64,000 nucleotides of DNA from Xestospongia muta (taxonomy: Eukaryota > Porifera > Demospongiae > Haplosclerida > Petrosiidae), in contig OY848917.1 of the NCBI GenBank assembly GCA_963693285.1, positions 20,255,745 to 20,319,744 on the forward strand, in the 5' to 3' direction. The position numbers and the translations under genes were made by a program. The notes beneath the pieces were generated by a model. The model was not told where the DNA came from. It was given only the letters and a program-made list of their open reading frames with translations, and ran no database searches. The number at the start of each line of letters is the position of its first letter. The first letter of the stretch is position 1. Shown here piece after piece: positions 11,351 through 23,039 of the stretch.

Positions 11351-12321
11351 TCTTGGGCATATTTTTATCACAGGGCAACAGCTTAGTACATGCTCATTAA
11401 AAAGGATTTGTACAAAGAACCACCAAAAGCTTCAGTACGACTCACAAAATATTTAACTATGATGATCCAAATTAGCCATTGTTATAATTGAAACTTTACT
11501 AACTAACTCAATGCAAATCAATTTTGACATACTCCCATTTTATAGTCATTAATAGTCCTATATGCAGACACGCCTTTGTTCTAGTGCAATCAACTCTTAC
11601 ACTGTTATATCACTAACCTGGTACAAACCAGATGAAAACAGGACATAGCAACAAATGAAGGTCTAACTACATATACAGCAATAGCAAAGCCGCATGTCAG
11701 AGTTACTACAATGAAACAAGACACAGTAAGTATATTAAGTAGAAATGAAAATGCAACTGACCAACTGTTAGTAGCAGAACAAAGCAATGGGATTTCAAAA
11801 CAGAAGAACCTGTGACCACAAAAACTCTGTACACTCTATTAATGATAAAGGTAATGGTGACAAAGATGACGTCCCAGCAGTACAATCAAAGAAAAACTTG
11901 ACTGTAGCTTTCTAACATTAAAATATATGTAATTAGTACCTGCATGGGAGGTGAGAGTCAACAAAATGTTTACTGCAAAGTACTAGCTATATAGTTTTGT
12001 TAATAGGAAAATTTTTCCTATCAACTAATTTAATTGATTCTTTTCTATAATTCTTATATCAAAAGAGAAAATTATTTGTACAGAATTAGAGTTATTTATA
12101 CACAAGTATAAGAATTTATGAGAGAAGATTCCACAAAATTTACAAATCAACAACATACACTATTGTTATTACATAGATCTAGAGGGTGTACACAGAGTTC
12201 AAAAATAAACACAGCTTATGACAATCTCATGGAATTGATCTAAGGAGAGTTGAGTGGAGTTCTGAGAATTGATTTGGTGGGATGAACCTGTTACAATCAA
12301 TTAGTTATGCCTTGTTTATAC

Positions 12322-12503
12322 TATAACAGTACACTAGAGTTGATGTAGTCATACCACAAGAAGTCTTACACAAAGGAAATAGTCCCTTGTGAGCTAAGTA
12401 ATACTAGTACACATGTACTAGTATTACTTAGCTCACATGGGACTTTTTCCTTTGTGTAAGACTTCTTGTGGTATGGCTATATCAACTCTTGTGTACTGTT
12501 ATA
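12322..12503. repeat. 182-bp near-perfect palindrome in sub-repeat D
   Basis: Same structure as 7185-7367: arms TATAACAGTACAC... and ...GTGTACTGTTATA with centre GTACACATGTAC near 12412. It is present in the matching sub-repeat of the second block, so it predates the 5-kb duplication or was copied by conversion. Confidence 0.9.
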
Positions 12504-15500
12504 AACACTTGGTTCTGCCTCATTTACAGTACTAATAGAAGGGAAGTTTTTCTTTTTATATTGTTTCTTTAGACATATTGTTGTATGGTTGTTCCAACTC
12601 ATGTGATCACATACTTTACCTAAGTATGTAAGTACTTGTTTTGCTATTTCCATTTATAATATATTTTCAAGTAATAAATTTGAAACAGTTGTATATACTT
12701 GGCAGTGTGAAAAGAAAATGTCCTTGTGAGCTACTACTAGTATAGAGTAGGGAGGTAAGAACAAAACTATGGCACCAATATGATGAATGGAACAGTGGTT
12801 GAATTGAGATTTCACTCATTTAATGGATGTACATATGGTAAAAAGGCTGACTATACAAATCTATAAGAATGATATAGCAAAACAGATACTTGTATTAAGG
12901 AGGTGAAAGACAAAACAAGTACTTGTGTCATATTTTTTTATTTTTATTTTTATTAAATGTTAAGTGTCTTTGCATGTTCAGTGCTCAAAATAAAACAGGC
13001 TTAAAGATTATGTAATGCTTTCAAGTTATAATATTTTGGGGGATTTTTTCTACCAGAAAATCTGAAAATTGAGTCATGTTTGTTGCATAGTCTGAGAGTA
13101 TTTGTAGCATTAATTGGTTTACAATAGACAATACTGCTTGACATTCCACATAGCCAAGACAAGTAATAGACCAATCTAACACATTGTCAACCTGGTTCAG
13201 GACTCAAGCCTCACAATACACTATTACCTCATAATCAACTCTCTCTGATCCATTTTCCATAACCTTAGATCAGTTTCTATTTAGTAATGATTAGGATCAG
13301 AGAAGAGGTATTTTTTGTTAAACACTCCCTGTATGTGTTCTGTTAGTGAAGATAGCAGACTGTAAAGGTATGACTTTTGCTGTTTCTCTATGAAGTTGTA
13401 GCTTAGACATTGAGTTAAAACAGTTCAAAGTGAATTGCTAGCTAACAAATCAACAACATACACTATTGTCATTAAATAGATCTAGAGGGTGTACACAGAG
13501 TTCAAAAATAAACACAACTTGTGACAATATCATGGAATAAGGAGAGTTAAGTGGAGTTCTGTGAATTAATCTGGTGGAATGAACCTGTTATAATCAATTT
13601 GTTTTGCCTTGTTTATATTATAGTATTACTTAGCTCACAAGGGACATTTTTCCTTTTTGTAAGACTTCTTGTGGTATGGCTACATCAACTTTTGTATACT
13701 GTTATAACCACTTGGTTCTGCCTCATTTATACTACTAATACAAGGGAAGTTTTTCTTTTTATACTGTTTCTTTAGACATATTGTTGTATGGTTGTTCCAA
13801 CTCATGTGATCACATACTTTACCTAAGTATGCAAGTACTTGTTTTGCTATTTCCATTTATAATATAATTTCAAGTAATAAATTTGTAAACAGTTGTATAC
13901 TTGTGTAAAGAAAATGTTAATTGTGAGCTACTAGTAGTATAGAGTATTGAGGTAAGAACAAAACTATAGCACCAAAATCATGAACAGAACAGTTGTTGAA
14001 TTGAGATTTCACTCATTTAATGGATGTAAATATGGTAAAAGGCTGACTATACAAATCTATAAGAATGATATAGCAAAACAGATACTTGTATTAAGGAGGT
14101 GAAAGACAAAACACGTACTTGTGTCATATTTTATATTTATTTATTAAATGTTAAGTGTCCTTGCATGCTTAGTGCTCAAAATAAAACAGGCAAAATGATT
14201 ATGTAATGCTGTCAAGTTATAATATTTTGGGAGATTTTTTCTACAAGAAATTCTGAAAATTGAGTCATGTTTGTTGCATAGTCTGAGACTATTAGTAGGA
14301 TTAATTAGTTTACAATAGCCAATACTGCTTGACATTCCACATAGGCAAGACAAGTGATAGACCAATCTAACACATTGTCAACTTGGTTCAGGACTCAAGT
14401 CTCACAATAAACTATTACCTAATAATCAACTCTCTCTGATGTATTTTCCTGATGAGCCTTAGATCAATTTCTATTTAGTAGTAATCAGGATCAAAGAAGA
14501 GGTATTTTTTGTTAAAAGTTCCCTGTATGTGTCCTGTTAGTGAAAATGGCAGACTGAAAAAGTATAACTTTTGCTGTTTCTCTATGACATTGCAGCTTAG
14601 ACATTGTCATTGCTGTGTTAGAACATTTCAAAGTGCAATGCTAGCTAACAAATCAACTACATGCACTATTGTCATTACATAGATCTAGAGGGTGTACACA
14701 GAGTTCACAAATAAACACAGCTGACAATGTTATGGAATTGATCTAAGGAGAGTTGAGTGGAGTTCTGAGAATTGATCTGGTGGGATGAACCTGTTACAAT
14801 CAATTGGCTTTGCCTTGTTTATATTATAGTATTACTTAGCTCACAAGGGACTTTTTTCCTTTGTGTAAGACTTCTTGTGGTATGGCTACATCAACTCTTG
14901 CATACTGTTATAACCACTGTTCTGCCTCATTTACACTACTAATACAAGGAAAGTTTTTCTTTTTATACTCTTTCTTTAGACATATTGTTGTATGTGATCA
15001 CATACTGTACCTAAGTATGTAAGTACTTGTTTTGCTATTTTCATTTATAATATAATTTCAAGCAATGAATTTGAAAACAATTGTATACTTGGCATTGTGA
15101 AAAGAATGTTCCTTGTGAGCTACTAGTAGTATAGAATAGGGAGAAAAGAATGAAACTAGAGCACCAAACTGTCTGTGTATTAAGATCAATGGTTTCCTAA
15201 ACATGATAAACAGAACAGTTGTTGAATTGGGATTTGACTCATTTAATGGATGTATATAAGATAAACGGCTGACTATACAAATCTATAAGAATGATATAGC
15301 AAAACAGATACTTCTATTAAGGAGGTGAAAGACAAAACACCTACTTATGTCTTATTTTTATATAGAAAATTACAATTTTAACTACAACATTTGTAGTTTG
15401 TATAAGATATAGGTTTTTGTTAATCACATTCTTCTTTAGTCAATGTACTAAGCTGATAAAATTGATTCAATTATTCAATGTACTGGGATCGTAAAAGGGC

Positions 15501-15754
15501 ACAATAATTAGGTAAAGCTCTATAAATCATTCAAGTGACATGAAATTTGTTGTAAGGCTCCTCACATTGGGCAGACTCATTCTTGGCTTTGCATTGTTTA
15601 CACATTAGCTCAGTTAGTTCACAAGGGAAAAATTTGTTTTGACATAGCCTTGTAAAAGGCTTCTCATATGAGAAATCTTATGTTTTCATTAACAAATTGA
15701 ACTCCAGTCATTAAAATGTTCACTAACCTTGTCATATGTAACTTCAAACAAGTA

Positions 15755-16085
15755 TTTGGGAGTGTATTCACCAACAACTCATCCCATACCAAAGGTTGGA
15801 AGCAATGTCACTCACTTGTATTACCTGTTTGGAACAGTGCTAATATAATGTTGGCTTGCATCTTGGTAGCAAAAGCTTCATTTCAATATCCATCCATCTT
15901 TACAGTCCATATGAGTTTTTTGAATATTATCATTAACAGAGGAACCAAGTCTATTAGCAATCAAATTTTTTAAAAGGCATAAATTAAAAACAAATAATCT
16001 AACAGCCTCATGGTTACTCTGTGTGTCTAACATTTCCATTGAGAACATATTAAAAAGGCATCTTGGGCATATTTTTTTCACAGGG
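15755..16085 (-). pseudogene. OTU-like domain relic in tail X', second copy
   Basis: Duplicate of the fragment at 11040-11350. Here one frame stays open longer on the minus strand: MLDTQSNHEAVRLFVFNLCL, then LIANRLGSSVNDNIQK and DCKDGW. It then breaks where copy 1 continues as DIEIEAFATK (here DIEM, then the frame is lost). The two copies preserve different parts, so neither is functional. Confidence 0.35.
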
Positions 16086-17028
16086 CAACAGCTTAGTACA
16101 TGCTCATTAAAAAGGATTTGTACAAAGAACCACCAAAAGCTTCAGTATGACTCACCAAAATTTAAATTACGATGATCCAAATTAGCCATTGTTATAATTG
16201 AAACTTTACTAACTACCTCAATGCAAATCAACTTTGACATACTCCCATTTTATAGTCATTAATAGTCCTATATGCAGACATGCATTTGTTCTAGTGCAAT
16301 CAATTCTTACACTGTTATATCACTAACCTGGTACAAACCAGGTGAAAACAGGACATAGCAACAGATGAAGGTCTAACTACATATACAGCAATAGCAAATT
16401 AAAGCCGCAGGTCAGAGTCACTACAATGAAATAAGACACAGTAAGTATATTAAGTAGTAATGAAAATACAACTGACCAACTGTTAGTAGCAGAACAAAGC
16501 AATGGGATTTCAAAACAGAAGAACTGGTGACTACAAGAACTCTGTCCACTCTATTGATGATAAAGATAATGATAAAGATGACGTCCCAGCAGTACAATCA
16601 AGAAAAACTCGACTGTAGCTTTCTAACATTAAAATATATGTAATTAGTACCTGCATGGGAGGTGAGAGTCAACAAAAAGTTTACTGCACAGTATTAGCTA
16701 TATAGTTTTGTTAATAGGAAGGTTTTCCTATCAACTAATTTAATGGACCCAATTAATGTTTCAGGAGACCTTTGTTAGGTAATGCATGGTAGTGCGTGGA
16801 AGAAAATATGTTTCAGTTTATCACATCTGCTATTGTAACTGGAACAACACAAGTATTCATCATTGTACTATATCATGTATCAATCATGCAATCATGCAAA
16901 CTTGCTATATAAACTAACTTTAAGCAAAATTTTCACTGCCCAGATCATGACAGTATGTTTTACTTAAAGAATTTGATAAATGAATAAATCCCATAACGAA
17001 TCAGTAACTTATATTGGAAATAGACACT

Positions 17029-17290
17029 TGTTAACTGATTGTTTGTCATTTATAATATTGTTTTGATAGTACTTAACCTTTGTATGATTAAGTCTAGAAG
17101 GTTCCTTTGCACTTGTTACTGTAGAACTTTCTAGAATTGTTTATGTACTATATAAGTATTTGATTCTTTTGTTCGTGGTTATTCTCTCTCGTACGCTGTC
17201 TCTTATTGTTTTTCATTTAAGATACTTTGAGTTTGTTCAATGAGCTTTATCAGCTCATGATCTAGTCATCCACTGCTGTAAACTCTAACA
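17029..17290 (+). mobile_element. Possible solo LTR with heat-shock elements and TATA box
   Basis: The segment begins TGTTAACTG and ends CTCTAACA, the TG...CA and TGTTA/TAACA form of an LTR. It contains a heat-shock element GAAnnTTC at 17097-17104, a perfect triple element GAACTTTCTAGAA at 17124-17136 and TATATAAG at 17149-17156, in promoter order. No clear target-site duplication flanks it and no internal region is attached. It could instead be a stand-alone heat-inducible promoter, but no ORF follows on the plus strand. Confidence 0.4.
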
Positions 17291-17477
17291 ACTTAAACTA
17301 ACAATTTTAACGTAATTCAAAAATTCATTATTTTCATAATCATAACAATCAAGGAAAATTCAACTAAGAACAACACCAATAATTAGCTATAAAAGTTAGC
17401 AATATCTAATTCAAAAATTGTTTAGTTTTCCTACATAATATTGTCTTTCTGCAAACTAGTTCAGTAGTTCACTACAT

Positions 17478-18203
17478 CTAAAAGAACATTGTCAAAAGTG
17501 CAGCTAAAAATAGGCACACAATGGCTGGGGCTACAATAATAGACCCAGATATTGCTGATTCGCATTGGTTAACGACATTAACGTTACAGGAACTGACGTC
17601 TCCTAAATATGGTAACGTACAGCACTCCATATTGCTATTGAAGTTTGAAACGTATCCTTTGCATGTAGAACCGGCACTAGAACAATCGACTCCAGAACTA
17701 GTGAATGGACAAGCATTTACTAGTCGATTGACAAAGTGTATGTTAGTGGAGTAGCGACGTAGGTATAAAACTTCGCAAAAATCATTGCCTTGTTTTCCAC
17801 AGATCCCTCGCTGGACAAGATTTGTCAGGTAGTTTTCTAAATCATCTGAAATATCCAGACAGCGATAATACTTTAAGATTGGATTAACACATTTAGCAAC
17901 ACAAACCTGGCTGAATGCGTTATTGAGTTTTGTAAAATCATCAGAGGTAAGTTTACTGGGATCGTTGATAACCAAATTTGTAATATTACCCGCTAGTAGA
18001 GAAACATTGCACTCCGTCGGGTAGTTATTCAATATCGTTTGGCAAGACTGCTGGCGGCTTTGCAGTATTTCTCTTTTAATACCGTGAACAATCCTCTGGT
18101 GAACCAACTCATCTGGATTGAGGATAGAGATCTTTGAGTTGACAAGCTCACATGAAGAAAACATAGGAAAAAGGACAAAGAAAAGGCAAAACAATTTTTC
18201 CAT
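17478..18203 (-). CDS. Secreted cysteine-rich protein, probably GPI-anchored (unknown function)
   Basis: An intact single-exon ORF of 241 residues, starting at the ATG at 18203. Residues 1-18 (MEKLFCLFFVLFPMFSSC) are a signal peptide. The mature part has about 16 cysteines in small clusters (CVAKC, CRCL-like YYRCLD, CSSAGSTCKG, ECCTLP) and several N-glycosylation sequons (NVS, NIT). The C-terminus is a small-residue site (ESAISGS) followed by a hydrophobic tail with no charged residues, the form of a GPI-anchor signal. It therefore probably sits on the outer cell surface. I do not recognise a named family. No intron is needed. Codon-level decay is absent, unlike all nearby ORFs, so it is likely a live gene. 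It stands alone between repeats. Confidence 0.85.
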   Translation of the reverse strand: MEKLFCLFFVLFPMFSSCELVNSKISILNPDELVHQRIVHGIKREILQSRQQSCQTILNNYPTECNVSLLAGNITNLVINDPSKLTSDDFTKLNNAFSQVCVAKCVNPILKYYRCLDISDDLENYLTNLVQRGICGKQGNDFCEVLYLRRYSTNIHFVNRLVNACPFTSSGVDCSSAGSTCKGYVSNFNSNMECCTLPYLGDVSSCNVNVVNQCESAISGSIIVAPAIVCLFLAALLTMFF

Positions 18204-18240
18204 GACGAGTTTTCTGTATTGAAATGTTCTATGTTTTACA

Positions 18241-18276
18241 ATTTATACTCAAAAGCCGGTATTGGGATTACGTCAT
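18241..18276 (-). promoter_or_regulatory. Core promoter of the secreted-protein gene: TATA box and CRE-like site
   Basis: On the minus strand TATAAAT lies at 18247-18241, about 38 bases before the ATG. TGACGTAA (18275-18268), a CREB/ATF-type site, lies ~21 bases further upstream. Spacing fits a short 5' leader. The gene's 3' signal is unclear. Confidence 0.55.
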
Positions 18277-18958
18277 CCCACTAAGGCCACTATTCACTAT
18301 TCCTTAGACCCCAAACAAGGGTGGCAATCATGCGATATTTTTAGAACGCGTAGGAGGGCAATCTATGTAGTTACCAAAGTTAATATCTACACTTTCTACT
18401 TCAAGATTCTTACTACTTTTGCTGTTGTGTAAATAATGTTGTATACAATACCTGTACTACTTACGCCTGCTTGTAAAAAGTTGCAACTCCTAGTCCTAGG
18501 CCTTACTCACCTGAACTGGACTCAGTTTTCCTTTTTCTGGGCTGATGACATCCTTGTGGGGGCCCAAGTAGAATATTTCTCTAAAGGCTGTATATGGTAC
18601 TTTCAATAGTAGTATAATAAGCATATCTCATGCACTCACATTGCCTGGTATATGTATTTTGATTTTAATACACATACTATGCTCAGGGTTTTATTTTGCA
18701 GTTTCCTTGGCATCCCACTAATTTGTACCATGGACTTACCCCCTGTCAATGTCATTGATCTTTATTGCATGCTTTAATTACAAGAAGTTTAAATATTACA
18801 CAACTCCATTACATACTATACCAACTACTGTAATATGGCATTTGATTTGAATGTGGACCAAAGGCACTAACATAATTAAGATGCTATATGGAACATGTTT
18901 ATTTATTCATGAGTGTTTATGCACATTTATATACAACCCACTATTGCTTTAATATATA
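18277..18958. other. Intergenic stretch, nothing recognised
   Basis: No ORF, repeat or RNA gene could be supported here. Confidence 0.5.
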
Positions 18959-19085
18959 ATGGCAGACTGTAAAAATGTGACTTTTGCCATTTCTCTATGA
19001 AGTTTTGTAGCTTAGACATTGTCATTGCTGAGTTAGAGCAGTTCAAAGTGCATTTCCAGCTAACAGACAGACAGACAGACACACT
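18959..19085 (+). repeat. Isolated partial copy of the 1.3-kb sub-repeat, ending in an (ACAG)n tract
   Basis: GGCAGACTGTAAAAATGTGA... to ...AGCAGTTCAAAGTGCAT matches the end of the sub-repeats (for example 8210-8300). It ends in a short ACAG microsatellite at about 19066-19082. This shows the sub-repeat also occurs outside the tandem block. Confidence 0.75.
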
Positions 19086-19206
19086 CACAAACCCAAGTAT
19101 TCACTCTATGGAGCATTATCCACACAGTAAGCAGCAAAGTTTAATAATAAGTTTCTGCAAATGACCGGAAAAAAATAAAACCCTTAATTATAAATACAAA
19201 AAAATT

Positions 19207-19399
19207 CTTTTAGCAAAATATTTGAGACATGATTTATGAAAAAGACAACTGTTAAAACATCACAAAAATGGTTTTGTGTACATATAGCTGCTATATATGC
19301 ACATCTATTTGTGGAACTGCATCTATATATGTATACAAAACTGTTTATTGAGGTGTTTTAACAGTGATTCGTTTTCATAAATCATGTCAAAAATGTTTT
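19207..19399. repeat. Foldback element with ~75-bp imperfect inverted arms
   Basis: The left arm (GACATGATTTATGAAAA ... GTTTTGTGTACATATA) pairs with the right arm (TATATGTATACAAAACTG ... TTTTCATAAATCATGTC). The loop is ~40 bp. It is MITE-like; terminal bases and target duplication are unclear. Confidence 0.7.
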
Positions 19400-20077
19400 G
19401 ACAGAAATGGTCCCTTATTGAAAATCAGGTCACATATAATTAACAAATTCTATTTCAATTCCAGGCAACACAAAACCAAGAGATCCAGGTTGTGATAACC
19501 TAGCAGATAATGTACTGTAAACAAACATGTAGATCAATGACACCAGTAATTATGAAAAATACCAAGTAAATTACTCTCACTTTACCACCCTATTATCTAA
19601 CAAATAACATAACACATCTTTGACATGAACTAAAATAGAACATTAAATAAACTTCAAAAGCTTGAGTCAATAATTACTGAATGTAAACACTGTACAGACT
19701 GCTAGCAATTCCAAGCACATCCAGGCTTCCTCCTCTTAGGAACATTTTAATTTGGTATCTAATTTAAAGTAGTGTAGTCTTGTACCTTTATAAGGTGAGC
19801 TGTTATATCACTTGGTGCCTGTTAGATATTGCTAACTCAAAATGACGTGTAAATTTTTTATGATTAGCTAGGGCATTCATTAAGAATGATTTCCCAGCAA
19901 CAACAGGACCAAAAATGTCTACTAACACTTGTTTACCCTCATAGATACTGGACATAATCCAGTCAAAGTTCTCTGTAAACTTTTTGAACTATTGCAACTC
20001 TAACCTACCTAAAATATCTTAAATCAACATTTTTTTGTTCCTTAATCCACTCTCTTATACCCAGATCATTTTGATGT
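19400..20077. other. Intergenic stretch, nothing recognised
   Basis: No supported gene. Short pieces may be the 5' part of the LINE fragment that follows. Confidence 0.4.
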
Positions 20078-20565
20078 ATGATAAATTCTATTCGTACCAA
20101 AGTTTATTTATTCCCTCTCTCATTTACAATGATCTTTATGTTACTTCACCTATATCAAAATATAGATGTGTTGAATCAATACCTTTCCTCATGCTTTAAT
20201 AAATCAACAATTCCTATCTCCTCCTCAACCTCTAACCACTTCATGCCTCTCTTGTCTGCCCTTCAGATTTTCTTTGTACCCAGACTAAATTTGCAATCTA
20301 ATCTTTTAAATTTCTAATGATACTGCTACTGATCCTGATGGTATTCTTTGTTAAGACTTCACCAGACTGCTCATGGCATCATTCCCTTTGTCTCTTATCT
20401 TCAACTCCTCAATCACCACTGGTACTTTCCCATCTGACTAGAAAACTCACATGTTGTTCCCATTCCCAAATCAAAATCTTTATCTTCTCTCCTTCAAATT
20501 ATCATCCTATAACTCTCCTTTGCATTATAAGCAAGATTATTGAACAACACATTTATTATGTATGA
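20078..20565 (+). pseudogene. LINE reverse-transcriptase N-terminal fragment (CR1/Jockey-like)
   Basis: Plus-strand frames give SSCFNKSTIPISSSTSNHFM, then a shift to NDTATDPDGI, SSITTGTFPSD, and SPSNYHPITLLCIISKIIEQ followed by HIYYV. The blocks D-x-DGI, TGxFPSDWK-like and SxSNYRPIxLLxxxSKIxEKHI are the finger region of CR1/Jockey-type non-LTR reverse transcriptases. The catalytic YxDD and everything after are missing. Frameshifts split it into two overlapping frames (20078-20317 and 20317-20565). Confidence 0.75.
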
Positions 20566-20939
20566 TAATAAAACTCATAGACGACTCCTTGAATATGTGA
20601 TAGGACTCAGCTCTTACTAATACTAGTTATTATAGGAATAATGAGAAGATAAAGGTTATACATTTTACTGAAAGAAAGATATTGATATGATGAAGCATTG
20701 AGAAGAAGTGTGCCTACAAGTTAGCACCCTGGCAGAGTAGATAGCATATAATTATCTGTAAGTGGGAGGTATTTATACAAAAGGTTTTGCTATACCTGAA
20801 GGTCAAGAGCAGTTGTCTAGAACATCACCATCTCAGATTTTGGTGAAACAATGATTTTTATGTGATAGAAAATGGCCATCTGGTGAAAGATTGCTCTGAG
20901 AAGCAAGTGTGACCTAAATGAACATAGCAAAAGCCCCAA

Positions 20940-21590
20940 AAAATATCCCAAGATGTTACAGTGACTAAATAACAATCCTAAGTTGGCTATCTGTACCATT
21001 GCCACCATGTCAAAGTATTCTAGTATGATGTGGTTAGTGGTAATATCCCAGGAGAGTTCTAGGTTGGTTATCTGTAGCTGTCCTATGTTGCTCAAAGTAA
21101 CATTGGTATTCTGGAATATGCAGACAAAGGTCAGATGACCACAGCTGGGATTATCCTGGAATACTCAGATAGAAATCAAAACACCAAACTGTAGGATACT
21201 CAGGCACAAGTGTTATGTACCAGTAACTGAAAAAGAAGTGTATCTATGTTATTTGAAGTAACATTGGTATCCTGGGATATTCTCATGGATGAGTTACAGT
21301 CAGAATATTACCAGGTGATTACCACAGGATAGTTCTAAAACAATCAAAGTAACACCCAACATCCTGGAATACTCAGACACAAATCAGGTGACCAACCTGG
21401 AAGTGTTCAAGTACCTTGGTACACTCTGATGCAAGGGTTACGGGTCAACTGGCCAATACTGGATAGTCCTAGTATCATCTCAGTAACACTGGTATCCTGT
21501 ATACTTTAACACAGGATTATGGGTCAGATGACTAACCTAAGGTTGTTTTATGACAGTCCCAGTAACACCAGATTATATAGGACATTAAAC
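20940..21590. repeat. Diverged direct repeats (AGTAACAyTGGTATyCTGG-type)
   Basis: Units containing AGTAACATTGGTATTCTGG or close variants recur near 21097, 21255, 21341 and 21483. They alternate with GGTCAGATGACCAAC-type segments near 21130, 21375 and 21508. Unit spacing is irregular (~85-160 bp). This looks like an old minisatellite. Confidence 0.5.
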
Positions 21591-21639
21591 TCAATGTGTT
21601 ACAGTTAATTAATAATTAATTCTATATTATGTCATAGCT

Positions 21640-21905
21640 ACCAACTTATAGATTATAAAGGACATATTCAGATAATAAAAAACAACAGCATCATAAAAGT
21701 AGAAACAAAAACATTACAATAAATAAAGCAAAAAGTTTGCATTGTATACAATTACAAAATTTTACAAATTATATCATAATTATCATACTTACCCACTATT
21801 ATATTATAAATGACAAACTCAGATAAAAAATAATTACAGCACCATAAACAAAACAATATAGTAAACAAAGTAATAAAATTAAATAAATAAATTACATAGA
21901 AGTTA
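21640..21905. repeat. Relic of the ~140-bp intronic satellite (about two units)
   Basis: ATTATAAAGGACATATTCAG, ATAAAAGTAGAAACAAAAAC and TCATACTTACCCACTATTAT match the units of the big arrays at 38-54 kb. It lies just below (in gene sense, just after) the broken ankyrin exon at 22263-22352, the same arrangement as in the main gene. Confidence 0.75.
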
Positions 21906-22262
21906 CAAACTAATCTATTAGATTATTACAATAATGTATTAATGGAATTATGACACATAACAAAATTGCTTTTACGACAATCCAATTCCAGAGGCAGTAT
22001 TTGATCATCAGCACACCTTTTCTCAAAGATCATTTTAAATGTATCCAAGATATACATCTTATTATGTTTAATATGCTAGCGTATACGTTAATACTATCAA
22101 GTACTTTCAACTACTACCTGAGTAAAATGCAGTACAATTATAGTACAATTTAAAAATACTCTAGTATAACGGTATTGTATTTCTATGTCTTATGTAACAG
22201 TGACCTACCAGTCATATTTTACAGATTATCCAAACAAACTCATTTTATATTATTTAAACTAC

Positions 22263-22352
22263 CTCAGTAGTAACAAAGTTAATTATTAACTAATACTTCA
22301 ACTATGTCTGTGTGACCTTCACTTGATGCATGATGAATTGCTGCCCATCCAA
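22263..22352 (-). pseudogene. Broken type-A ankyrin exon
   Basis: The minus strand reads GWAAIHHASSEGHTDIVEVL followed by VNN and a stop. A ~12-base deletion has removed the GADI part, and VTTE remains out of frame before the donor GT. The acceptor AG before GGATGG is lost. The flank 22350-22620 matches the intron upstream of the working type-A exons (for example 36370-36530). Confidence 0.75.
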
Positions 22353-23039
22353 CATATTATATTAGTAAAAAACATATCAACAATACAAATAGATCACTAA
22401 CAATCTGTTTAATGGACATCAACATTGCTATATATATGTGTAGTTTTAAAGTTTAAAGTAAAAATACTGTAATGAGCAATCTAATTTAGTTGGTGACTAA
22501 TAAGAGTCTGATAAAAGTAATCTTTACAAGAGTCATTGTCCAATGTAAGACTTTTATTGTCAGAGAACATCAAATAAAAACTTAAGACTACAAGAAGTGA
22601 TGTTTCATAGCATAATTTTGTTCATACTTGTATAGATATATTTAGTTTTTGATGATCTTGTGAATGTGCTAAGCTTGTAGAAATATTTTGTATTTGTGTA
22701 TTAAAAAGAAAGATACTTACACTATTTATGTAATGAAAGATAGAGTTATACTTTAAGCTCATAATTAACTATTTTTGTTGATCTAATTACTAATAATTGA
22801 TTAGTTCTAATATATATCTTGAATCATTTCTAGATTATGGTCCAGAAAACTATCAAAGCTATTGCTTGGCAGTTTAGGGTAGAGTTATGGCATCATTCTA
22901 CTATACATTAGGATCTTCTAACAAGCCGATTATTAATGAGATTAAATTATAGGAATGTACCCGCTAACAATACTTCTAACCTTTATATATATGACATTAT
23001 TAGTTCTTTGTAGCATGTTCTATAATTAAGGTCTCACCT

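Larger units (their letters stand above)
6897..12033 (+). repeat. Large tandem block, copy 1 (sub-repeats A, B, C plus tail X)
   Basis: This block and 12034-16739 share the same order of landmarks: a leader (TTCTTTTCTATAA), three ~1.2-1.5 kb sub-repeats starting at about 7005, 8302 and 9789, and a different ~1.25 kb tail from about 10780. Each sub-repeat begins with ACAAATCAACAACA followed by CATAGATCTAGAGGGTG (CATGGATCTAG in C), and contains GGCTGACTATACAAATCT. A and B also carry AAATGTTAAGTGTC. Sub-repeat C lacks the later half and runs into tail X. Forward open frames such as 8407-8631 are conserved only because the DNA is repeated. Confidence 0.85.
12034..16739 (+). repeat. Large tandem block, copy 2 (sub-repeats D, E, F plus tail X')
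   Basis: Direct duplicate of 6897-12033, offset by about 5.1 kb. D (from ~12144) pairs with A, E (~13446) with B, F (~14649) with C, and X' (~15360) with X. The segment 12826-13690 is nearly identical to 7670-8480, so part of the duplication, or a later gene conversion, is recent. Elements absent here but present in copy 1 (at 8735-8987 and 9805-10051) inserted after the sub-repeats had formed. Both copies end with the same ATCAACTAATTTAAT. Confidence 0.85.
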
